Shown: positions 47,300-56,347 of the stretch, one piece after another | Layout: each line of letters starts with the position of its first letter | Position numbering within the stretch: the first letter of the stretch is position 1 | Source: Halorubrum sp. PV6 | GTDB lineage: Archaea > Halobacteriota > Halobacteria > Halobacteriales > Haloferacaceae | Assembly (NCBI RefSeq): GCF_003990725.2 | Contig: NZ_CP030064.1 | Location: 1,488,001 to 1,552,000, forward strand | DNA length: 64,000 bases | Reading direction: 5' to 3' | Made by a program: the position numbers and the translations under genes | Notes under the pieces: model-generated | What the model saw: only the letters and a program-made list of their open reading frames with translations | Databases searched by the model: none | What the model was told of the DNA's origin: nothing

Positions 47300-48001
47300 T
47301 CAGTTCATCCGTTCGAGCGCCTGCACGACGCTGCGGAGCAGTTTCTTTTCGCCGCGGCGCATGTTCTTCGAGACGGCCGCCGTCGAGACGTCGAACTCGT
47401 CGGCGAGCGTCGACAGCGTCGCCTCGCGCGGCGACTCGAAGTACCCGGCGTCGGCGGCCGTCTCTATCGTGTCGCGCTCGACGTCGGTCAGATCGCGACA
47501 CGCGTCGAGCATCGTCGACGCGGCGTTGGCGTTGCGCATGGTGTCAAAGAGTGACTCCATCGACAGCCGCGAGCGGTCCTCGACGACGAACTCGTTGCCC
47601 TTCGCTAAGTCGTGGAGCGCCGCCTCCGTCGTCGACTCGTCGTCGAAGCCGACCTGCCACTGCTCGGAGCCGTCCGCGATCCGGAACGGGCCGGTGATGT
47701 AGCCGCCGTGGTCGGTGATCGTCGACATCGCGTTGGTCTCCTCGATGACGGTCCGGATGATCGCGGTCCCGTCCTGCTTCGAGAACAGTCGGTACTCCGC
47801 CATGTTGTCGTGGTCGCGGAGCATCGACAGCCCCTCGCCCAACTCGTAGCGGTCCGGCGACTCGACGAGGAGCCGCGTTTCGAGCTGCTCTGCGGCCGTG
47901 TCGAGCTGCCAGTGCATCGCGGAGAAGCTGACGTCGTGGTCGGCGGAGGTGTCGATGAACGGGCAGTCGAACTGCTCCATGTCCATCGTGACGTCAATCA
48001 T
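47300..48001 (-). CDS. HTH_10 (Bat-like) transcriptional regulator
   Basis: A 233-residue regulator of the haloarchaeal bacterio-opsin-activator type. The N-terminal about 165 residues form a bacterioopsin-activator-like sensor/GAF-type domain (FDCPFIDTSADHDVSFSAMH). The C-terminal HTH_10 (about 168-230) has LTDVERDTIETAADAGYFES, SPREATLSTLADEFDVSTAA and VSKNMRRGEKKLL. It sits between the acyl-CoA ligase and the importer operon, on the same strand, so it is the prime candidate regulator for both. Upstream of it is a 46-base gap; downstream about 95 bases lead to the binding protein promoter. Confidence 0.9.
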   Translation of the reverse strand: MIDVTMDMEQFDCPFIDTSADHDVSFSAMHWQLDTAAEQLETRLLVESPDRYELGEGLSMLRDHDNMAEYRLFSKQDGTAIIRTVIEETNAMSTITDHGGYITGPFRIADGSEQWQVGFDDESTTEAALHDLAKGNEFVVEDRSRLSMESLFDTMRNANAASTMLDACRDLTDVERDTIETAADAGYFESPREATLSTLADEFDVSTAAVSKNMRRGEKKLLRSVVQALERMN

Positions 48002-48047
48002 GGGCTGAAATTGCGCCCGACATACATAATGGTTGTTCCTTAAATAC

Positions 48048-49652
48048 TCACTCGCCGAAGCGCTCCTCGACGGCCGTCCGGTCGATCTTCGAGGGGCCGG
48101 CGGTGGGCATCTCGTCGACGAACGCGAGCGACTTGGGGATCGCGAACCGCGCGACGCGGGAGGCGAGATGGGAGCGAACGTCGTCGAGCGTCAGCGACTC
48201 GTCGCCCACGAGGACGGCTTTACCGACGGTGCCCCACTCCGTGCTCGGCACGCCGATAACCACGGCCTCCTCGATTCGAGAGTGATCCGTGAGCGCGTCC
48301 TCGACGCGGGGCGGATACACGTTCTCGCCGCCGGAGACGAACATGTTCTTCTTCCGGCCCTCGATGTGGTAGTAGCCGTCCGCGTCGACGCGGGCCAGGT
48401 CGCCCGTCGACACCCAGTCGCCGAACGTCTCCGCGGTCTCCGCCGGGGCGTTCCAGTAGCCGTCCGCGGCCGCCGGGCCGGCGAGTTCGAGTTCGCCGAC
48501 GATCCCGTCCGGAACCGGGCCGTCCTCGTCGACGACGCGCGCGTCGACCGCGACGGCGGGCACGCCGACGCTTTTGGTCTTCTCCGGCGGGAAGCCGTCC
48601 GGCATCGCGAAGTTGTTCGGCCCGCACTCGGTGAGCCCGTACCCTTGCGATATCTCGACGCCACGGTTACGCCACGCGTCGATCACGCTCTCGCGGCAGG
48701 GGCCGCCGCCGCTCTTGACGAAGCGGAGCGTCGAGAGGTCCGTCGTCGCCCAGTCGTCGTGGCGCGCCATCATCCGGAGGACGGCCGGGACCGCCACGAG
48801 CGTCGTCGCGCCCTCGCGTTCCACGTCGGCGAGGACGCGGCCGGGGTCGACCTCCGGGCTCAGGAGGATGCGCGCGCCCATCTGGAAGAACGGGACCGTG
48901 AGGACGTTCCAGCCGCCGGTGTGGAACATCGGGAACACCATCGGCGTCACGTCGTCCTCGCGGAGCCCCCACGCCGTGATGGTGTTGAAGGCGTTCCAGT
49001 GGACCGCGCCGTGGCTGATCACCGTCTCCTTCGGCGTCCCGGTCGACCCGCCGGTGTGGAGGAACAGGCGAGGGTCCGCGAGCGACACGTCGGCCGTCTC
49101 GACCGGCGACCCGTCGTCGGGAAGGTCGTCGGTGTAGGGGCGCCACGCGTTGTCCGCGCCGGTGGGGATCGCTCGGACCGGCGGCTCCGCGTCGGCGCGC
49201 TCTAAGGCGTCGACCACGTCCCCCTCGAAGGGCGTCTCGACCAGCAGGAGCGCGGGGTCGACGTCGCCCAAGACGGCCGCCAGTTCGCGCTCGGCGAGTC
49301 GGTGCGACAGCGGCGCCAGCACCGCGCCGACCTTCCCGGTCGCGAAGAACAGGTCGACGAGCTCCACGCGGTTCCGGGAGACGACCGCGACCCGGTCTCC
49401 CTTCGAGACGCCGACCTCGCGGAGGAGCCGGGCGGTGCGGTTGGCGCGCTCGTCGAGGTCGGCGTAGGTGTACTCCTCGCCGGCCGCGGTGTCCGTGACC
49501 GCCACGCGGTCCGGCGAGAGGCGGGCGCGGCGCGCCGAGAGCGATCCCACCCAGTCGTACCCGCGGTCACCGTGCGGATGCGGTCTGGTGTCGGTGGTCT
49601 CCCCGGCTCCGTCGCTCCCTTCGTGTGTCGCCCGCGGATCGTTCCCGACCAT
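48048..49652 (-). CDS. AMP-forming acyl-CoA synthetase
   Basis: Activates a carboxylic acid to its CoA thioester with ATP, giving AMP and pyrophosphate. 534 residues. P-loop-like A3 motif LHTGGSTGTPKETVISHG, A5 GYGLTECGPNNF, A7 STGDLARVDADGYYH, A8 GRKKNMFVSGGENVYPPRVE, and a C-terminal Lys in MPTAGPSKID (A10). The chain-length preference cannot be read from sequence; medium/long-chain or aryl acids are all possible. It is one base downstream of the alpha/beta hydrolase stop and 46 bases upstream of the regulator, so these form one transcription unit. Confidence 0.93.
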   Translation of the reverse strand: MVGNDPRATHEGSDGAGETTDTRPHPHGDRGYDWVGSLSARRARLSPDRVAVTDTAAGEEYTYADLDERANRTARLLREVGVSKGDRVAVVSRNRVELVDLFFATGKVGAVLAPLSHRLAERELAAVLGDVDPALLLVETPFEGDVVDALERADAEPPVRAIPTGADNAWRPYTDDLPDDGSPVETADVSLADPRLFLHTGGSTGTPKETVISHGAVHWNAFNTITAWGLREDDVTPMVFPMFHTGGWNVLTVPFFQMGARILLSPEVDPGRVLADVEREGATTLVAVPAVLRMMARHDDWATTDLSTLRFVKSGGGPCRESVIDAWRNRGVEISQGYGLTECGPNNFAMPDGFPPEKTKSVGVPAVAVDARVVDEDGPVPDGIVGELELAGPAAADGYWNAPAETAETFGDWVSTGDLARVDADGYYHIEGRKKNMFVSGGENVYPPRVEDALTDHSRIEEAVVIGVPSTEWGTVGKAVLVGDESLTLDDVRSHLASRVARFAIPKSLAFVDEMPTAGPSKIDRTAVEERFGE

Positions 49653-49653
49653 C

Positions 49654-50460
49654 TCAGGCCACCTCGTCGAGGAACGACCGGATTCGAGGGTTGACCGCGT
49701 CGCGTCGCTCGATGAAAAAGAGGTGCGGTCCGCCGTCGACTCGCTCGACTGTCGCGTGCGGGAGGTAGTCGGCGAGCAGGTCGGCGTTCGCGACCGGCAG
49801 GACCCGGTCGTCGGTCCCGTGGAGAATCAGCGTCGGCACGTCGATTTCGTCAAGCTGGTCGGTCGCGTCGAACGCGGCCACGGCGGCGGCCTGAGCCTCC
49901 CGACCGGCCGGCGTCGCGTCGCCCGCGAGCCGCCAGTCGACGATTCGGTCGACGAGGTCGGGCTCGCGCTCGTACAAGTCGTCGGAGACGGCCGGCTCCA
50001 TCAGATAGCGGATCCGCTCGCGCGGCCCGTACTCGTCCGGCACCGAGAAGATGTGTTCCTGTACCGCCGCCGGCGTCTCCACCGCGTCGTCGCCGCCGGG
50101 CGAGGTACAGAGCAGGGCGAGCGAGGCGACGCGGTCGTCAGCGACGGCGAGCTCCTGCGCGATCATCCCGCCCATCGAGGCGCCGCAAACGTGGACGCGG
50201 TCGGCGCCGTGGTCGTCGAGGACCGCCCGCGCATCGGCGGCCATCTCCGGGACGGTGTACGGCCCCTCGGGCACGTCGGAGCCGCCGGTGCCGCGGTTGT
50301 CCGGGCGGATCACCTCGTACTCGTCCGCGAGGGCGTCGGTCAGCCACCGCCACATCCAGCGGCCGTACCCCAACCCCTCCAAGAGCAGCACCGTCGGCCC
50401 GTCTCCCGGTCCGTCGACGGCGTACTCGATGGAAACGCCGTCCCGTGTCACACTGTGCAT
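49654..50460 (-). CDS. Alpha/beta hydrolase
   Basis: A 268-residue serine hydrolase. Nucleophile Ser lies in CGASMGGMIAQE (about residue 107), the acid in LILHGTDDRVLP and the His in VDGGPHLFFIERR. The pattern is like that of 3-oxoadipate-enol-lactonase and related esterases. It may release or open an acid (ester or lactone) that the next gene activates. ATG 50460 is used; 50466 adds two residues. First gene of the leftward block. Confidence 0.9.
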   Translation of the reverse strand: MHSVTRDGVSIEYAVDGPGDGPTVLLLEGLGYGRWMWRWLTDALADEYEVIRPDNRGTGGSDVPEGPYTVPEMAADARAVLDDHGADRVHVCGASMGGMIAQELAVADDRVASLALLCTSPGGDDAVETPAAVQEHIFSVPDEYGPRERIRYLMEPAVSDDLYEREPDLVDRIVDWRLAGDATPAGREAQAAAVAAFDATDQLDEIDVPTLILHGTDDRVLPVANADLLADYLPHATVERVDGGPHLFFIERRDAVNPRIRSFLDEVA

Positions 50461-50617
50461 ACACAACAGGGGACGCGGTGCCCTATCAACCCGGACGTTA
50501 ACTGTTCAACCGCGCGCTACCGACGCGACCGAACCGGGAGACGCGACCCTGGCGACGGCTCTCACGGTGCCGCGACTTGAGAAGAGTTAAATTGGATGCT
50601 CCACTATCCTGATTTGC

Positions 50618-50728
50618 GCTCGGTTGGTGTAGTCCGGCCAATCATGTTGGCCTTTCGGCAGACGCGGCGCATCGGCGCGCCGGTTTGGAAGACAGCCGAC
50701 GACCAGGGTTCAAATCCCTGACCGAGCA
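50618..50728 (+). tRNA. tRNA-Glu (UUC) with a 36-nt intron
   Basis: Exon 1 is 50618-50657, intron 50658-50693, exon 2 50694-50728. The joined 75-base RNA has acceptor GCTCGGT/ACCGAGC, an anticodon loop CTTTCGA (anticodon TTC), T-arm CAGGG-TTCAAAT-CCCTG and discriminator A. The splice sites form a textbook bulge-helix-bulge: bulge CG/G, four-pair helix CTTT/GAAG, bulge AC/A. The intron itself folds into a CAGAC/GTTTG and CGGCGC/GCGCCG hairpin. CCA is not encoded. AGTTAAATTGG about 30 bases upstream is a likely TATA element. Confidence 0.95.
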
Positions 50729-50824
50729 CTTCTCTCAGTCCCACGCCGCTACCGGCTGGACTCCCCGTCTCTCCGCTCGCCCGAGAAGGGGAAGAATCAC
50801 TTCTCTCGACGACGACGACCCGGT

Positions 50825-52030
50825 ATGAGCGAGCACCCCGCGACCGAGACGGACGACGAGTCCACCGAGGGCGACGACGACCGGCGGTTCGAAACCCGCG
50901 CGATCCACGCCGGACAGGCGCCGGATCCGGAGACCGGCGCGCTGATGACGCCCATCCACGCGAACTCCACGTACAAACAGGACGGGCCGGGCGACCACCG
51001 CGGCTACGAGTACAGCCGAACGGGGAACCCGACCCGTAGCGACCTCGAAGCGAACCTCGCCTCCCTGGAGTCGGGGAGCCACGCGCGCTGCTTCTCGTCG
51101 GGAATGGGCGCGATAAACACCGTCTTAAACCTCTTGGAGGCCGGCGATCACGTCGTCGCCGGCGACGACGTGTACGGGGGGACCCATCGAATTCTCACGC
51201 AGGTGTACGAGCAGTACGACATCGACACCAGTTTCGTCGACACGACCGACCACGACGCGGTCCGGGACGCGATGCGCGCGGAGACGGCCCTCCTCTGGGT
51301 CGAGACGCCGACGAACCCCCTGATGAACGTCAACGACATCGGCGCGCTCGCCGACATCGCGCACGCGAACGACGCGCTCTGTGCGGTCGACAACACGTTC
51401 GCGACCCCGTACCTCCAGCGCCCGCTCGAACACGGCGCCGACATCGTCTCGCAGTCGCTGACGAAGTACCTCGGCGGCCACTCCGACACCATCGGCGGCG
51501 CGCTGATCGTCGACGACGCGGATCTCGACGAACGGATCGGCTTCTACCAGAACTCGGTGGGCGCGACGCCCGGCCCCTTCGACGCCTTCCTCGTCTTACG
51601 CGGGACGAAGACGCTCCCCGTTCGCATGGACCGCCACTGCGAGAACGCGATGGAGCTGGCCGAGTGGCTGGAAGACCACGACGACGTGAGCCGCGTGTAC
51701 TACCCCGGACTGGAGAGCCACCCCGACCACGACCTCGCGGCCGAGCAGATGGACGGGTTCGGCGGCATGCTCTCGTTCGAGTTCGACGGCACCCTCGACC
51801 AGGCGTCGACGGTCGTCAGCGAGACGGACGTGTTCACGCTCGCGGAGTCGCTCGGCGGCGTCGAGAGCCTGATCGAGCAGCCGGCGGCGATGACGCACGC
51901 CGCGATTCCGCGCGAGGAGCGACTCGCGGCCGGGCTCACGGACGGACTCATCCGCGTGTCGGTGGGGATCGAACACGTCGACGATATGAAGGCGGACCTC
52001 CAGCGCGCGTTCGACGCGGCGCTCGACTGA
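50825..52030 (+). CDS. Cystathionine gamma-synthase/lyase family PLP enzyme
   Basis: A 401-residue Cys/Met-metabolism PLP enzyme. YEYSRTGNPTRSDLEANLA, the PLP-binding SSGMGAINTVLNLL, and the Schiff-base Lys in SQSLTKYLGGHSDTIGG are all present. Members catalyse cystathionine synthesis or cleavage, or O-acetylhomoserine sulfhydrylation; no adjacent gene decides between them. The first 20 residues are an acidic extension. Read rightward, followed after about 80 bases by a D-2-hydroxyacid dehydrogenase. Confidence 0.92.
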   Translation: MSEHPATETDDESTEGDDDRRFETRAIHAGQAPDPETGALMTPIHANSTYKQDGPGDHRGYEYSRTGNPTRSDLEANLASLESGSHARCFSSGMGAINTVLNLLEAGDHVVAGDDVYGGTHRILTQVYEQYDIDTSFVDTTDHDAVRDAMRAETALLWVETPTNPLMNVNDIGALADIAHANDALCAVDNTFATPYLQRPLEHGADIVSQSLTKYLGGHSDTIGGALIVDDADLDERIGFYQNSVGATPGPFDAFLVLRGTKTLPVRMDRHCENAMELAEWLEDHDDVSRVYYPGLESHPDHDLAAEQMDGFGGMLSFEFDGTLDQASTVVSETDVFTLAESLGGVESLIEQPAAMTHAAIPREERLAAGLTDGLIRVSVGIEHVDDMKADLQRAFDAALD

Positions 52031-52107
52031 GAGTCCGGCGCGACGACTTCGGCGCTGCGGGCGGACAGACGGCTACGCTTTTATCCGTCGCGGCGAGTTG
52101 CCCGGCC

Positions 52108-53055
52108 ATGAGCGACCCAGACGTCGCCGTGTTGCGACAGACGATCCACGGCGCGGACGCGAGCGAGCTGGCCGCGGCGATCCGCGAGCGACTCCCCGAC
52201 CGGTCCGTCGCGCTGGCGCGGACGCCGGCAGAAGAACGCGAACTGCTGTCCACCGCGCGGGTCGCGGTCGGCCTCCACATCGACGAGTCGCAACTCGCCG
52301 CCGCCGAGAACCTGAAGCTCTTCGCGTGCGTGTTCGCCGGCACCGGCCACCTCCCCCGCGAAGCGCTCGCGGACCGGTGTGTCGCCGTGACGAACGCGTC
52401 GGGGGTCCACGGGCCGACCATCGCCGAACACGTCGTCGGATCGATGATCACGCACGCCCACGGGTGGCCGCAGGCGCAGCGCCAGCAGGCCCGACGCGAG
52501 TGGCGAAGCTACGAGACGAGAGAGGTGTACGGCTCGACGGTCGCCGTCGTCGGACTCGGAGCGATCGGGTCGGCGGTCGTCGACCGATTGGAGCCGTTCG
52601 GCGTGAAGACGGTCGGCGTCCGGTACTCCCCTGAAAAGGAGGGTCCCACGGACGAGGTGTACGGGTTCGACGCGTTCCACGAGGCGATTGCGGAAGCGGA
52701 GTTCGTCGTTCTCGCCTGCCCGCTCACCGAGACGACGCGGGGGCTCGTCGACGCCGACGCGCTCCGGACGATGCGGGCCAACGCGGTACTGATAAATATC
52801 GCTCGCGGGGCGGTCGTCGACACCGACGCGCTCGTCGCCGCGTTACAGAAGAGCCGGCTCGGCGGCGCCGCGCTCGACGTGACCGACCCCGAACCGCTCC
52901 CCGAAGACCACCCGCTGTGGGGGCTCGGTAACGTCACCATCACCCCGCACAACGCGGGCCACACGCCCGAGTACTACGACCGCGTCGCCGACATCCTCGC
53001 GGAGAACGTCGACCGACTCGACGCGGACGCGGAACTGCGGAACCGCGTCGAGTGA
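52108..53055 (+). CDS. D-2-hydroxyacid dehydrogenase
   Basis: NAD(P)-dependent reduction of a 2-oxo acid or oxidation of a D-2-hydroxyacid, 315 residues. The Rossmann fold has VAVVGLGAIGSAVVDRL. The catalytic residues are visible: Arg in NIARGAVVDTDALV, Glu in DPEPLPEDHPLWG and His in ITPHNAGHTPEYY. Substrate unknown. An AT-rich TTTTATCCG element about 28 bases upstream of ATG 52108 suggests its own promoter in addition to read-through from the PLP enzyme gene. Confidence 0.92.
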   Translation: MSDPDVAVLRQTIHGADASELAAAIRERLPDRSVALARTPAEERELLSTARVAVGLHIDESQLAAAENLKLFACVFAGTGHLPREALADRCVAVTNASGVHGPTIAEHVVGSMITHAHGWPQAQRQQARREWRSYETREVYGSTVAVVGLGAIGSAVVDRLEPFGVKTVGVRYSPEKEGPTDEVYGFDAFHEAIAEAEFVVLACPLTETTRGLVDADALRTMRANAVLINIARGAVVDTDALVAALQKSRLGGAALDVTDPEPLPEDHPLWGLGNVTITPHNAGHTPEYYDRVADILAENVDRLDADAELRNRVE

Positions 53056-53156
53056 CCGACTCAGGGGCGTCGCGACCGCCGTTTATAAAAGCGAGTCGGC
53101 GAGTTGCCCGCCTCGACACCTATCCTTAAGAGCGGATCGGGTGGCTGACGCTTCAG

Positions 53157-53435
53157 TTACCACCGGACCTCGAAGCCGTCGAGCCCCTCCGGCTCCTCGT
53201 ACGTCGCGTCCACCGCGCCGACCGAGGCGGCGCGGCTCCCCGTCTCGCACCACGCGACCATCTCCTCGACGGCGCTCTCCGGCCCCTCGAAGACGGCCTC
53301 GACGCGCCCGTCGTCGAGGTTGCGCACCCACCCGTCGACGCCCGTCTCCTGGGCCGTGTCGCGGGTCGTCGCGCGGTAGTAGACGCCCTGCACGCGGCCG
53401 GAGACGTACACGTGTGCTCGCGTTCGGTCGCTCAT
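53157..53435 (-). CDS. acyP: Acylphosphatase
   Basis: A 92-residue acylphosphatase that hydrolyses acyl phosphates such as carbamoyl- or 1,3-bisphosphoglycerate. The signature GRVQGVYYRATTRDTAQE holds the catalytic Arg, and VRNLDDGRVEAVFEG holds the catalytic Asn. Length and motif are exact for the family. Convergent with the dehydrogenase and divergent from glmM, it is a single-gene unit. Confidence 0.96.
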   Translation of the reverse strand: MSDRTRAHVYVSGRVQGVYYRATTRDTAQETGVDGWVRNLDDGRVEAVFEGPESAVEEMVAWCETGSRAASVGAVDATYEEPEGLDGFEVRW

Positions 53436-53555
53436 GCGTGGAGGCTGCGTCCGGCGTGCTTATAAATGGTGTGGGGGAACCGGTCGCCTCGCGGCGGGGC
53501 GTCGCCGGCGGCCGCAACCGACGACTTCTAACGAACGCCGACCGACACGGGAGGT

Positions 53556-54998
53556 ATGGACTTGTTCGGAACCGCGGGCATCCGCGGGAGCGCCGAGACG
53601 CGAGTGACGCCGGAACTCGCGCTGGCCGTCGGCCGCGCGGTCGCGGCCGAGGTACGGGCGACTGAAGCGGCAGCGACCCCCGAAATCGTGCTCGCCCGCG
53701 ACGGGCGCGTGACGGGCCCCGCCATCGCGGCCGCGATGGAGGCCGGCCTTGCGTCCGGCGGCCTCCGCGTGCTCCGCGCCGGGCGGCTCCCCACCCCGGC
53801 GTTGGCGTACGCCTCGCAGGACCGATACGGCGTGATGCTCACCGCCTCGCACAACCCCCCGACCGACAACGGGATCAAACTGTTCCGGGACGGCAGCGAG
53901 TTCGACCGCGAGGCGGAGCGGGCCGTGGAAGAACGTGTCGCAAACGACGAGCCGCCGGCGGCGTGGGACGCGTGGACCGAGTCCGAGAACGTCGACACGC
54001 TCGACGACTACCTCGACGCGGTCCGGACGTACGCCGAGGGGTTCGGCGCCGACCTCGACGGCATCCGGATCGCGGTCGACTGCGGCAACGGGATGTCCGC
54101 GCCCGCGACGCCGACCGTCCTGCGCGAACTCGGCGCCGACGTCGTCACGCTCAACGGGAACGTCGACGGGCACTTCCCCGGTCGCGGGAGCAAACCCACC
54201 CCCGAGACGCTCCGCGACCTCCGCGCGTTCATCGCCGACGCCAACGAGGGCGTCGCGGAGCCGGGGCGACCTGCAGACGGCGACGCCGAGGGGTTCGCGT
54301 TCGGAATCGGTCACGACGGCGACTCGGACCGCATCGTGATCGTCGACGCCGACGGTGAGGTGGTCCACGAGGACACCGTCCTCGCGCTGCTCGCCGAGCG
54401 GTACACGCGCGAGAGCGACGCCGCGGACCCGGTCGTCGTGACGACCCCGAACGCGTCGGGGCGGATCGACGAGCGCGTTCGCCAGGCCGGCGGGCGCGTC
54501 GAGCGCGTCCGTCTCGGCGCGCTGCACGAAGGGATCGCGACGGTGCGGGCGGACGCCGACCCGGGCGCGGACACCCGCGTCGTCTTCGCCGCAGAGCCGT
54601 GGAAACACATCCACGTCGGCTTCGGCGAGTGGATCGACGGGGTCGCCTCCGCCGCCGTCATTTCCCGACTCACCGCGGAGTCGAGCCTCGACGACCTCCG
54701 TGACCCGATCACGGAGCGCCCATACCGGAAGGTGAGCGTCGACTGCCCGGACGAGGCGAAGGCCGGCGCGATGGAGCGACTGACGACGACGCTGCCCGAC
54801 GCCTTCGCCGACGCGGCCGTCGACACCGACCACGGGGTTCGGCTGGAGTTCCCGGACGCCTCGTGGACGCTCGTCCGCCCCTCCGGTACGGAGCCGTACG
54901 TCCGGGTGTACGCCGAGAGCGACGCGGTCGACGACCTGGTCGCGGACGTCGAAACCGTCGTGGCGGACGCGGTGGCGGCGGCCACCGATGAGGAATAG
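53556..54998 (+). CDS. glmM: Phosphoglucosamine/phosphohexomutase (GlmM-like)
   Basis: Phosphohexomutase, 480 residues, that moves phosphate between C1 and C6 of a sugar (glucosamine, mannose or glucose phosphate). Four domains: phospho-serine loop LTASHNPPTDNG (Ser about 96), metal loop GHDGDSDRIVI, sugar-binding EPWKHIHVGFGEWIDG, and phosphate-binding RPSGTEPYVRVYAES. An archaeal GlmM supplies UDP-N-acetylglucosamine precursors for glycosylation. The sugar-binding loop does not settle GlmM against a mannose/glucose mutase. Own promoter; followed by a BMP importer on the same strand. Confidence 0.88.
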   Translation: MDLFGTAGIRGSAETRVTPELALAVGRAVAAEVRATEAAATPEIVLARDGRVTGPAIAAAMEAGLASGGLRVLRAGRLPTPALAYASQDRYGVMLTASHNPPTDNGIKLFRDGSEFDREAERAVEERVANDEPPAAWDAWTESENVDTLDDYLDAVRTYAEGFGADLDGIRIAVDCGNGMSAPATPTVLRELGADVVTLNGNVDGHFPGRGSKPTPETLRDLRAFIADANEGVAEPGRPADGDAEGFAFGIGHDGDSDRIVIVDADGEVVHEDTVLALLAERYTRESDAADPVVVTTPNASGRIDERVRQAGGRVERVRLGALHEGIATVRADADPGADTRVVFAAEPWKHIHVGFGEWIDGVASAAVISRLTAESSLDDLRDPITERPYRKVSVDCPDEAKAGAMERLTTTLPDAFADAAVDTDHGVRLEFPDASWTLVRPSGTEPYVRVYAESDAVDDLVADVETVVADAVAAATDEE

Positions 54999-55152
54999 CC
55001 GAATCGATCCTGACACAGCATGAACGTGGGATAGAACTCCGCCGATTCCGGCTAACAACCGGCAATTTTTCCGCAGTATCACGCGAACGTGCAATTATCG
55101 AGACGAGGAGAGCGACGAATTTATGCCGCGCACCCTCCCCGTTGTAGGTGAC

Positions 55153-56316
55153 ATGGCATCCGACTTCGATCGGCGGCGGTTCATCAAGGCGGCGAGCGCG
55201 GCGGGCCTCATCGGCCTCGCCGGCTGTAGCGGCGGTCCGGGCGACGGTTCGGACGGGTCTGACGGCTCCGACGGGTCCGACGGATCCGACGGTTCGGACG
55301 GGTCCGACGGCTCCGATGGCTCGGACGGGTCTGACGGCTCCGACGGCGGGAGCAGCGCGGCGGCGAACATCGGGATGGTCTACGCGACGGGCGGCCTCGG
55401 CGACGGCTCGTTCAACGACCAGGCACAGCAGGGAGCGCTGCAGGCCGAAGAGGAGCTCGGGATTTCCTTCCGGGAGTCCCAGCCCGACGAGGTCGCGCAG
55501 TTCAGCACCTTCCAGCAGCAGTTCGCGGAGTCGAGCGACCCGAACTACGACCTGGTGTGCTGTATCGGCTTCCTCCAGGCCGACTCCCTCTCGGAGACGG
55601 CGAGCTCCTACCCCGACCAGGACTTCATGATCGTCGACTCGGTCGTCCAGTCCGACAACGTCGCGAGCTACGTCTTCCAGGAGCACGAGGGCTCGTACCT
55701 CGGCGGCCTGATGGCGAGTCTGCTCTCGACGCGCGACTTCTCGGCCGGCGGCGGGTCGACCGCGGGCGACACCACGAACGTCGGGTTCGTCGGCGGCGTC
55801 GAGTCCGGCCTGATCCAGAAGTTCCAGGCCGGCTTCGAGGCCGGTGTCGCTGCCGGCGACGGCGACGTGGACGTCAGCGTCAACTACGTCGGCGATTTCA
55901 ACGACCCCGCCGGCGGACGCGAGGCCGCCAACGCGATGTACAACAGCGGCGCCGACATCGTCTACCACGCCGCGGGTAACACCGGCACGGGCGTGTTCCA
56001 GGCCGCGCAGGAACAGAACAAGTTCGCCATCGGCGTCGACCGCGACCAGTCCGTCACGCGTCCCGACTACGCCGACGTGATCCTCGCGAGCATGGTCAAA
56101 CGCGTCGACACCGCGGTGTTCAACGCGATCGACGCCACCGTCGACGGCGAGTTCCCCGCCGGCGAGAACATCGCGCTGGGCCTCGAGAGCAACGGTGTCG
56201 AGCTCGTCTTCGGCGACCAGCTCGGCTCGGAGCTCCCGCAGGACGTCCGCGACCAGGTGGCGACCGCGCGCGACGAGATCATCGCCGGCAACATCGACGT
56301 TCCCTCCCAGGTCTAA
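55153..56316 (+). CDS. BMP-family ABC substrate-binding lipoprotein
   Basis: Binding protein of the basic-membrane-protein (PnrA/BmpA) type, usually for nucleosides, 387 residues. The signal has a twin arginine DRRRFIKAASAAGLIGLAGC ending at the lipobox Cys. A (GSD)n linker of about 35 residues separates it from the domain. The BMP domain begins AANIGMVYATGGLGDGSFND and has GFVGGVESGLIQKFQAGFE and the IGVDRDQS motif. ATG 55153 sets the signal at the N-terminus. It leads the importer with the ATPase and two permeases downstream. Confidence 0.93.
   Translation: MASDFDRRRFIKAASAAGLIGLAGCSGGPGDGSDGSDGSDGSDGSDGSDGSDGSDGSDGSDGSDGGSSAAANIGMVYATGGLGDGSFNDQAQQGALQAEEELGISFRESQPDEVAQFSTFQQQFAESSDPNYDLVCCIGFLQADSLSETASSYPDQDFMIVDSVVQSDNVASYVFQEHEGSYLGGLMASLLSTRDFSAGGGSTAGDTTNVGFVGGVESGLIQKFQAGFEAGVAAGDGDVDVSVNYVGDFNDPAGGREAANAMYNSGADIVYHAAGNTGTGVFQAAQEQNKFAIGVDRDQSVTRPDYADVILASMVKRVDTAVFNAIDATVDGEFPAGENIALGLESNGVELVFGDQLGSELPQDVRDQVATARDEIIAGNIDVPSQV
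55240..55345. repeat. Simple in-frame repeat coding for (Gly-Ser-Asp)n
   Basis: GGTTCGGAC/GGGTCTGAC/GGCTCCGAC-type nine-base units repeated about 11 times. Third positions vary among copies, so the repeat is kept at protein level as a flexible linker between lipid anchor and binding domain. Confidence 0.85.
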
Positions 56317-56347
56317 GCCTCGGGCGGTCGTCGTTTTCGGATCGATC

